NCBI GenBank assembly: GCA_013696065.1
Contig: JACCZJ010000307.1
Coordinates: 1-8,790, forward strand
Reading direction: 5' to 3'
DNA: 8,790 nt
DNA from: Nocardioidaceae bacterium
GTDB taxonomy: Bacteria; Actinomycetota; Actinomycetes; Propionibacteriales; Nocardioidaceae
Of the stretch, positions 5,758 to 8,790 are shown one piece after another (within the stretch, counting starts at the first letter, position 1; each line of letters starts with the position of its first letter). The notes beneath the pieces were generated by a model. That model was not told where the DNA came from, did not search any database, and worked only from the letters and a program-made list of their open reading frames with translations. A program made the position numbers and the translations under genes.

Positions 5758-6722
5758 CGCCCGGTATCGTCGGCCTGTCGGGCACTTGTTGGCGTCTCGA
5801 CCCGACGCAGCTCTGCCTGCTGGGGATTGGACGAGGAGTTCCATACGTCGGCGGTGAAGGATGGCGTCCCCCCCACCATCTCGATGCTCGGCATGATCGG
5901 CTTGATCTCCCGCTCAGCCGCAGCCGCCATCACCTCGGCCGGCTCGCCGAACCTCGCGAGTTCGCTCAAGGTCACGTATGTCGGCGGGAGCATGGCCATC
6001 CTGCCCTCGTCGGCAGCGGCGACCGACTCAGCGGGCTTGACCCAAGCCACCCAGTCGGCCTCCCCTGACACATCGCGGGTGCGCTGACCTTCAGGCATCG
6101 CAGCCACGAAGAAGCGGGTGTCATAACGTCGTGGCTCGAACTCCGGGGTGATCCAGTGCGCCCACACACCCAGAAGGTCCGTGCGCAGGAGCAGGCCACG
6201 GCGGATCAGGAAGTCGCTCATGGCCAGACTTCGATCCACAAGCGCCGCCCGATCACGCTCCCACTCAGCGCCAGTCGTGGCGGTGACGATGTCGTCGGCG
6301 TGGGCGCCGCACAGCAGCACACCCGACTCCTCGAACGTCTCGCGGACCGCAGCACACACCAATGCCCGCGCCTCAGACTCGTCGCAGGCGAGGCGGCGAG
6401 CCCACTGCTCTGGACTCGGGCCAGCCCAGCCCACTGCCTTGTCGGCGTCACGCTCGTCGATGCCGCCACCAGGAAAGGCATACATTCCAGCCGCGAATGC
6501 CATCCGTCGGTGCCGGCGGAGCACATAGACCTCGAGCTCGGAGCCCGCCCCATCGCCGGACAAAGCGGCTGCCAGACGGCCCGACGCCGAACCTTGCGCG
6601 ACCCGCAACAACATGACGGTCGAGGACCCGCGCGCGACCGCTGGCTCCCGCTCGCCGACGAGAAAAGAGCGGGCGTCGTCGAGCAACACATCGGGGACCC
6701 GCCTTGACTCCATCTCAGCCAT
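5754..6722 (-). CDS. Nudix hydrolase with an extended (NUDT19-like) Nudix box
   Basis: 322 aa. The Nudix box is split: YAFPGGGIDERDAD (81–94) is separated from AAVRETFEESGVLL (124–137) by about 30 residues carrying GPSPEQWARRLACDE. Such an insertion is a hallmark of the NUDT19/RP2p-like group. Arg127, Glu128, Glu131 and Glu132 form the catalytic core. The strand VYVLRRHRRMAFAAGMYAFP (65–84) precedes it. The C-terminal half has the conserved YDTRFFVAAMP (200–210) and LPPTYVTLSEL (245–255) motifs. NUDT19-type enzymes hydrolyse CoA derivatives, but the actinobacterial substrate is not known. The ATG at 6722 has no clear Shine-Dalgarno; ATG at 6713 is an alternative. The gene follows RidA after 70 nt that hold an inverted repeat. 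Its stop overlaps the MBL start. The last 30 or so residues (SNPQQAELRRVETPTSARQ) look unstructured. Confidence 0.9.
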   Translation of the reverse strand: MAEMESRRVPDVLLDDARSFLVGEREPAVARGSSTVMLLRVAQGSASGRLAAALSGDGAGSELEVYVLRRHRRMAFAAGMYAFPGGGIDERDADKAVGWAGPSPEQWARRLACDESEARALVCAAVRETFEESGVLLCGAHADDIVTATTGAEWERDRAALVDRSLAMSDFLIRRGLLLRTDLLGVWAHWITPEFEPRRYDTRFFVAAMPEGQRTRDVSGEADWVAWVKPAESVAAADEGRMAMLPPTYVTLSELARFGEPAEVMAAAAEREIKPIMPSIEMVGGTPSFTADVWNSSSNPQQAELRRVETPTSARQADDTGR

Positions 6723-6726
6723 GACG

Positions 6727-6771
6727 TGTCAGAAGCTGAGGACGCCTGAGCGGCAGCCTGGGGTTCTGACA
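6727..6771. repeat. 8-bp inverted repeat in the RidA–Nudix gap
   Basis: TGTCAGAA (6727–6734) and TTCTGACA (6764–6771) are perfect complements separated by 29 nt. On the operon mRNA the second arm ends 4 nt before the Nudix ATG. It covers the place where a Shine-Dalgarno would be expected and none is seen. It could be an RNA hairpin affecting Nudix translation or an operator; no -10 box was found in the gap. Confidence 0.45.
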
Positions 6772-6792
6772 AGTCGGCAGGATGCGGTCATC

Positions 6793-7254
6793 TCAGGAGA
6801 CCTCGACGACGAGCTCCACCTCGACCGGCGCGTCCAGTGGCAGCACTGATACTCCGACGGCCGACCGAGCGTGCTGGCCTTTATCGCCGAACACCTTGCC
6901 CAAGAGCTCACTGGCTCCGTTGGCGACGCCGGGTTGTCCAGTGAAATCCGGCGTGCTGGCCACGAACACGACCACCTTGACAACGCGGACGACACTCGAC
7001 AGGTCCCCGACGAGCGACTTGATCGCGGCGAGCCCGTTGAGCGCGCACTGCTGAGCGCATCCGACCGCCTGATCGAGCGTGACGTCGCCTCCCACCTTGC
7101 CGGTGAGGATGAGGCTGCCCTCCCGGAACGGCAACTGGCCGGAGGTATAGATGTGGTTGCCGGTGCGCACGGCCGGCACGTAAGCCGCGACTGGCTTAGC
7201 CACCTCGGGCACCGAGAGGCCCAACTCCGTCAGGCGCTCTTCGGGCCCCGACAT
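6793..7254 (-). CDS. RidA/YjgF/UK114-family protein (Rv3678c-like)
   Basis: 153 aa, the slightly long (about 150 aa) actinobacterial type. The fold's strands are readable: YVPAVRTGNHIYTSGQLPFR (25–44), the helix with CAQQCALNGLAAIKS (66–80), VKVVVFVAS (92–100) and HARSAVGVSVLPLDAPVEVE (128–147). Arg130 matches the RidA arginine (Arg105 in E. coli) that binds the substrate carboxylate, and Glu145 matches the active-site glutamate, so imine/enamine deaminase activity is possible. RidA proteins form trimers and clear reactive 2-aminoacrylate made by PLP enzymes. This subgroup is less well characterised, so the exact substrate is inference. A good ribosome binding site (GGGAGAAGG) lies inside the last codons of the DUF4177 gene, whose stop is 1 nt before this ATG. 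Coupled translation is likely. Confidence 0.93.
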   Translation of the reverse strand: MSGPEERLTELGLSVPEVAKPVAAYVPAVRTGNHIYTSGQLPFREGSLILTGKVGGDVTLDQAVGCAQQCALNGLAAIKSLVGDLSSVVRVVKVVVFVASTPDFTGQPGVANGASELLGKVFGDKGQHARSAVGVSVLPLDAPVEVELVVEVS

Positions 7255-7255
7255 G

Positions 7256-7411
7256 TCAGGCCTTCTCCCGCTTGAAGTACGCGACCAGGCTCTCTGGGTT
7301 GAGTCCTGGCACGATTTGGACGAGCTCCCACCCGTCTTCGCCCATGTTGTCGAGGATCTGCTTGGTGGCGTGCACGAGCACAGGCACGGTGATGTATTCC
7401 CACTTCGTCAT
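7256..7411 (-). CDS. Small DUF4177 protein (Rv3678A-like), operon leader
   Basis: 51 aa, read directly from the minus strand. It starts MTKWEYITVPVLVHATKQIL and continues with DNMGEDGWELVQIVPG, ending LVAYFKREKA. The pattern K-W-E-Y-x-x-x-P, then a helix, G-x-D/E-G-W-E-L-V, then V-A-Y-F-K-R is the DUF4177 signature, and M. tuberculosis has a similar small gene (Rv3678A) beside its RidA-like gene. The predicted fold is a short beta-alpha-beta-beta unit without transmembrane segment or catalytic motif. Function unknown; a binding or regulatory partner of the downstream enzymes is a guess. It is preceded by TAGAGT, 7 nt before the ATG, so it is probably leaderless and begins the DUF4177–RidA–Nudix–MBL operon. 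Its 3' end carries the RidA ribosome binding site. High G/C third-position use agrees with real coding. Confidence 0.92.
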   Translation of the reverse strand: MTKWEYITVPVLVHATKQILDNMGEDGWELVQIVPGLNPESLVAYFKREKA

Positions 7412-7418
7412 GGCGCTG

Positions 7419-7424
7419 ACTCTA
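7419..7424 (-). promoter_or_regulatory. -10 box of the leaderless DUF4177 operon promoter
   Basis: Minus-strand TAGAGT lies 7 nt before the DUF4177 ATG, placing the transcription start at the start codon. No consensus -35 is seen; its expected position (about 7442–7447) lies inside the palindrome at 7437–7450. Confidence 0.55.
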
Positions 7425-7436
7425 ATGCCGCGCAGC

Positions 7437-7450
7437 CGGTGCTGGCACCG
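7437..7450. promoter_or_regulatory. Palindrome, candidate operator
   Basis: CGGTGC-TG-GCACCG is a perfect 6-bp inverted repeat with a 2-nt centre, midway in the 76-bp divergent region. It covers the expected -35 of the DUF4177 promoter. A regulator binding there could control that operon, or both sides. Chance occurrence in GC-rich DNA is possible. Confidence 0.4.
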
Positions 7451-7454
7451 CCGG

Positions 7455-7465
7455 CTGTGCCACAG
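7455..7465. promoter_or_regulatory. CTGTG-C-CACAG palindrome, candidate operator
   Basis: A perfect 5-bp inverted repeat with a 1-nt centre begins 20 bp upstream of the hydrolase -10 box, at its -35 position. It contains TGTG/CACA elements like Crp half-sites, but with a centre too short for a normal Crp site. Confidence 0.35.
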
Positions 7466-7474
7466 TCACGGCGG

Positions 7475-7480
7475 TAGCGT
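7475..7480 (+). promoter_or_regulatory. -10 box of a leaderless alpha/beta-hydrolase promoter
   Basis: TAGCGT lies 7 nt before the ATG at 7488, the same arrangement as the DUF4177 promoter on the other strand. It sets the start of the hydrolase gene at 7488, not at the upstream in-frame codons. Confidence 0.55.
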
Positions 7481-7487
7481 CTCGGCT

Positions 7488-8276
7488 ATGGAGTTCCGGG
7501 AGATATTGAGCCGGCAGGCGGCGGTGCCCGACGCCATACTGCGGTATGCCGAGCACCGAGATGGCCTCGTCGATATCTTCTTGCCACCCTCGGCTGGCAC
7601 GTCGGAGCAACCTCGCCCTCTCGTGGTCTTGGTCCACGGTGGTTTCTGGCGAGAGGAATACGACCGCCGCCACGTCCGACCGCTCGCCACCGCCCTCGCT
7701 CAGCGCGGCATGGTTGTCGCCGTGCCCGAATACCGTCGCGTCGGGGGGCTCGGTGGTTGGCCCGAGACGGCCCATGACGTGGAGGCCGCACTGACCACAG
7801 CACCCGCCATGTTGGAAGCTGTGGCGCCTGGCCAGCTCGACCCTGCCGTTCCCTGCCACCTGGTCGGGCACTCGGCCGGCGGGCACCTCGCGTTGTGGGC
7901 GGGGCTCCGAGCCGGGCCCGACCGAGTCTGCTCGATCATGGCGCTCGCCCCAGTCAGCGATCTGGTGTATGCCGCACACGCGGGCTTGGGAGACAACGCC
8001 ACTCAGGATCTGCTGGGCGGCGGCCCAGGCGACGTACCCGATCGGTATGCAGCAGCCGACACCGCCAGGATGCTGCCAGGCGACGTGCCGGTCACCATCA
8101 TTCAGGGGGCGGAAGACAAGCAGGTCACTGTGGAGATGAATCGCCGATTGGCCGCCCAACACCCCGAGGTCACCTACGTCGAAATGGACGGCGTCGACCA
8201 CTTCGCCCTCATCGACCCGCTCTCACTCGGGTTCACCGAAACAGTCCTGCCGCGATTGCTGACGGGCATAATCTGA
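7488..8276 (+). CDS. Alpha/beta hydrolase, kynurenine formamidase/carboxylesterase type
   Basis: 262 aa from the ATG at 7488. The frame stays open back to 7272, but that stretch lies opposite the DUF4177 gene and across the promoter region. The oxyanion motif HGGFW (residues 50–54) is the H-G-G-x-W form seen in kynurenine formamidases and related esterases. The nucleophile elbow VGHSAGGHLALW gives Ser129. The acid is probably Asp210 in IIQGAEDKQV and the catalytic His is His238 in GVDHFALID. No signal peptide; cytoplasmic. Likely reactions are hydrolysis of small esters or of N-formylkynurenine. No tryptophan-degradation genes are nearby, so the formamidase role is not supported by context. 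The gene is divergent from the DUF4177 operon over a shared 76-bp control region and converges on the FMN reductase with a 7-bp gap. Confidence 0.9.
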   Translation: MEFREILSRQAAVPDAILRYAEHRDGLVDIFLPPSAGTSEQPRPLVVLVHGGFWREEYDRRHVRPLATALAQRGMVVAVPEYRRVGGLGGWPETAHDVEAALTTAPAMLEAVAPGQLDPAVPCHLVGHSAGGHLALWAGLRAGPDRVCSIMALAPVSDLVYAAHAGLGDNATQDLLGGGPGDVPDRYAAADTARMLPGDVPVTIIQGAEDKQVTVEMNRRLAAQHPEVTYVEMDGVDHFALIDPLSLGFTETVLPRLLTGII

Positions 8277-8283
8277 TCGGCCG

Positions 8284-8790
8284 TCAGGCTGCCGTGGATT
8301 GATCCTCCGAGACGGCCCGCAGGGTGGCAAGAGCGTTGCTCCAGGCAACCAGCTGATCGAGCATGCCGGAGACGCTGCTCTCTTGGTGAGCTCCGGGAGA
8401 GAACGTCGTGAAGTTCTCGAAGTCGGTGAACAACGACAGCGCCACCTGGGTCCGCACGTCAGCAATCTGGAGCTCGGCCATGATCAGCCGCAGGTGCTCA
8501 ACCGCTCGGGTGCCGCTGGCGGAGCCATAGCTCACGAAGCCGGCCGCCTTGTTGTTCCACTCCGCGTAGAGATAGTCGATGGCATTCTTCAGAGCACCAG
8601 ACGTCGAATGGTTGTACTCCGGGGTGACAAAGACGTAGCCATCGAACGTAGCAATCTTGGCCGCCCAGGTGTGCGTGTGCTCGTTGGCGTATTGGCCCAT
8701 CGACGGCGGAACGGGTTCGTCCAACAGCGGCAGATCGAAGTCGGCGATGTCGACAATCTCGTATTCGGCGTCTCCGCGACGGGTGGCGAT
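8284..8790 (-). CDS. NADPH-dependent FMN reductase (N-terminus beyond the window)
   Basis: 168 C-terminal codons of a flavodoxin-fold NAD(P)H-dependent FMN reductase. The frame is open to the last base of the window, reading from the edge IATRRGDAEYEIVDIADFDL and then PLLDEPVPPS, so the TTG at 8724 is not the start. FMN-contact motifs are TPEYNHSTSGALKNAIDYL (visible residues 56–74) and GFVSYGSASGTRAVEHLR (84–101). The N-terminal GSxR-type phosphate-binding loop lies outside the window. Family role: flavin, quinone or azo-compound reduction in the cytoplasm, often tied to oxidative-stress defence. It converges on the alpha/beta hydrolase. The physiological substrate cannot be told. Confidence 0.9.
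   Translation of the reverse strand: MATRRGDAEYEIVDIADFDLPLLDEPVPPSMGQYANEHTHTWAAKIATFDGYVFVTPEYNHSTSGALKNAIDYLYAEWNNKAAGFVSYGSASGTRAVEHLRLIMAELQIADVRTQVALSLFTDFENFTTFSPGAHQESSVSGMLDQLVAWSNALATLRAVSEDQSTAA

Noticed and set aside
5758..5844. N-terminal extension of the minus-strand MBL gene to 5844
   Set aside because: Lies entirely inside the Nudix gene, while the ATG at 5757 overlaps the Nudix stop as ATGA and fits the family length.
7456..7471. Crp/GlxR site in the divergent region (TGTG...TCAC)
   Set aside because: TCAC is one base too close for TGTGA-N6-TCACA and the fifth base is wrong; kept only as a palindrome of unknown use.
7272..7487. Upstream extension of the alpha/beta hydrolase to 7272
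   Set aside because: Covers the antisense of DUF4177 and the divergent promoters; the ATG at 7488 is preceded by a -10 box at leaderless spacing and begins the conserved part.
1..8790. CRISPR arrays, insertion sequences, tRNA or rRNA genes, phage or defence genes
   Set aside because: None seen: no regularly spaced repeats, no transposase or terminal repeats, no tRNA-like cloverleaf noticed, and coding covers nearly the whole window.

Overview
The window is GC-rich and densely coded, from an actinobacterium. Eleven protein genes are packed with almost no spacing, starts are often GTG or leaderless, and the gene set closely follows the Mycobacterium tuberculosis block Rv3670–Rv3678A (ephE, marP, Nudix, nth, crp, MBL, RidA-like, DUF4177). 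The synteny statement rests on remembered gene order, not on a search. The protein flavour would fit Propionibacteriales or a relative, but I cannot fix the genus. No tRNA, rRNA, CRISPR array, insertion sequence or phage gene is visible. This reads as a conserved chromosomal locus, not an acquired island.

Layout. (1) 1–587, + strand: 3' part of an EphE-like alpha/beta hydrolase, cut just after its nucleophile elbow. (2) 621–3386, - strand: an nth–Nudix–marP operon read right to left: endonuclease III, a CoA-pyrophosphatase-type Nudix enzyme and the membrane-anchored serine protease MarP, with overlapping junctions. (3) 3387–3529: divergent promoter region. (4) 3530–4873, + strand: the Crp-family cAMP-responsive regulator, then a UlaG/UPF0173-like metallo-hydrolase that seems to have its own leaderless promoter. 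(5) 4942–7411, - strand: a compact operon DUF4177–RidA–Nudix (NUDT19-like)–LACTB2-like metallo-hydrolase. The first gene, only 51 codons, is easily missed. (6) 7412–7487: 76-bp divergent control region with two back-to-back leaderless -10 boxes and two palindromes. (7) 7488–8276, + strand: alpha/beta hydrolase of the kynurenine-formamidase/carboxylesterase type. (8) 8284–8790, - strand: C-terminal part of an NADPH-dependent FMN reductase, cut by the window end.

How the genes may work together. Most products are housekeeping or damage-control enzymes: DNA base-excision repair (Nth), nucleotide/CoA clean-up (two unrelated Nudix types), reactive imine/enamine removal (RidA-like), two metallo-beta-lactamase-fold hydrolases, an acid/oxidative-stress protease (MarP) and an FMN reductase. 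They surround a global cAMP regulator. That shared theme is inference. The most novel-looking unit is the four-gene DUF4177–RidA–Nudix–MBL operon with its small unknown leader protein and the palindromic divergent promoter in front of it.
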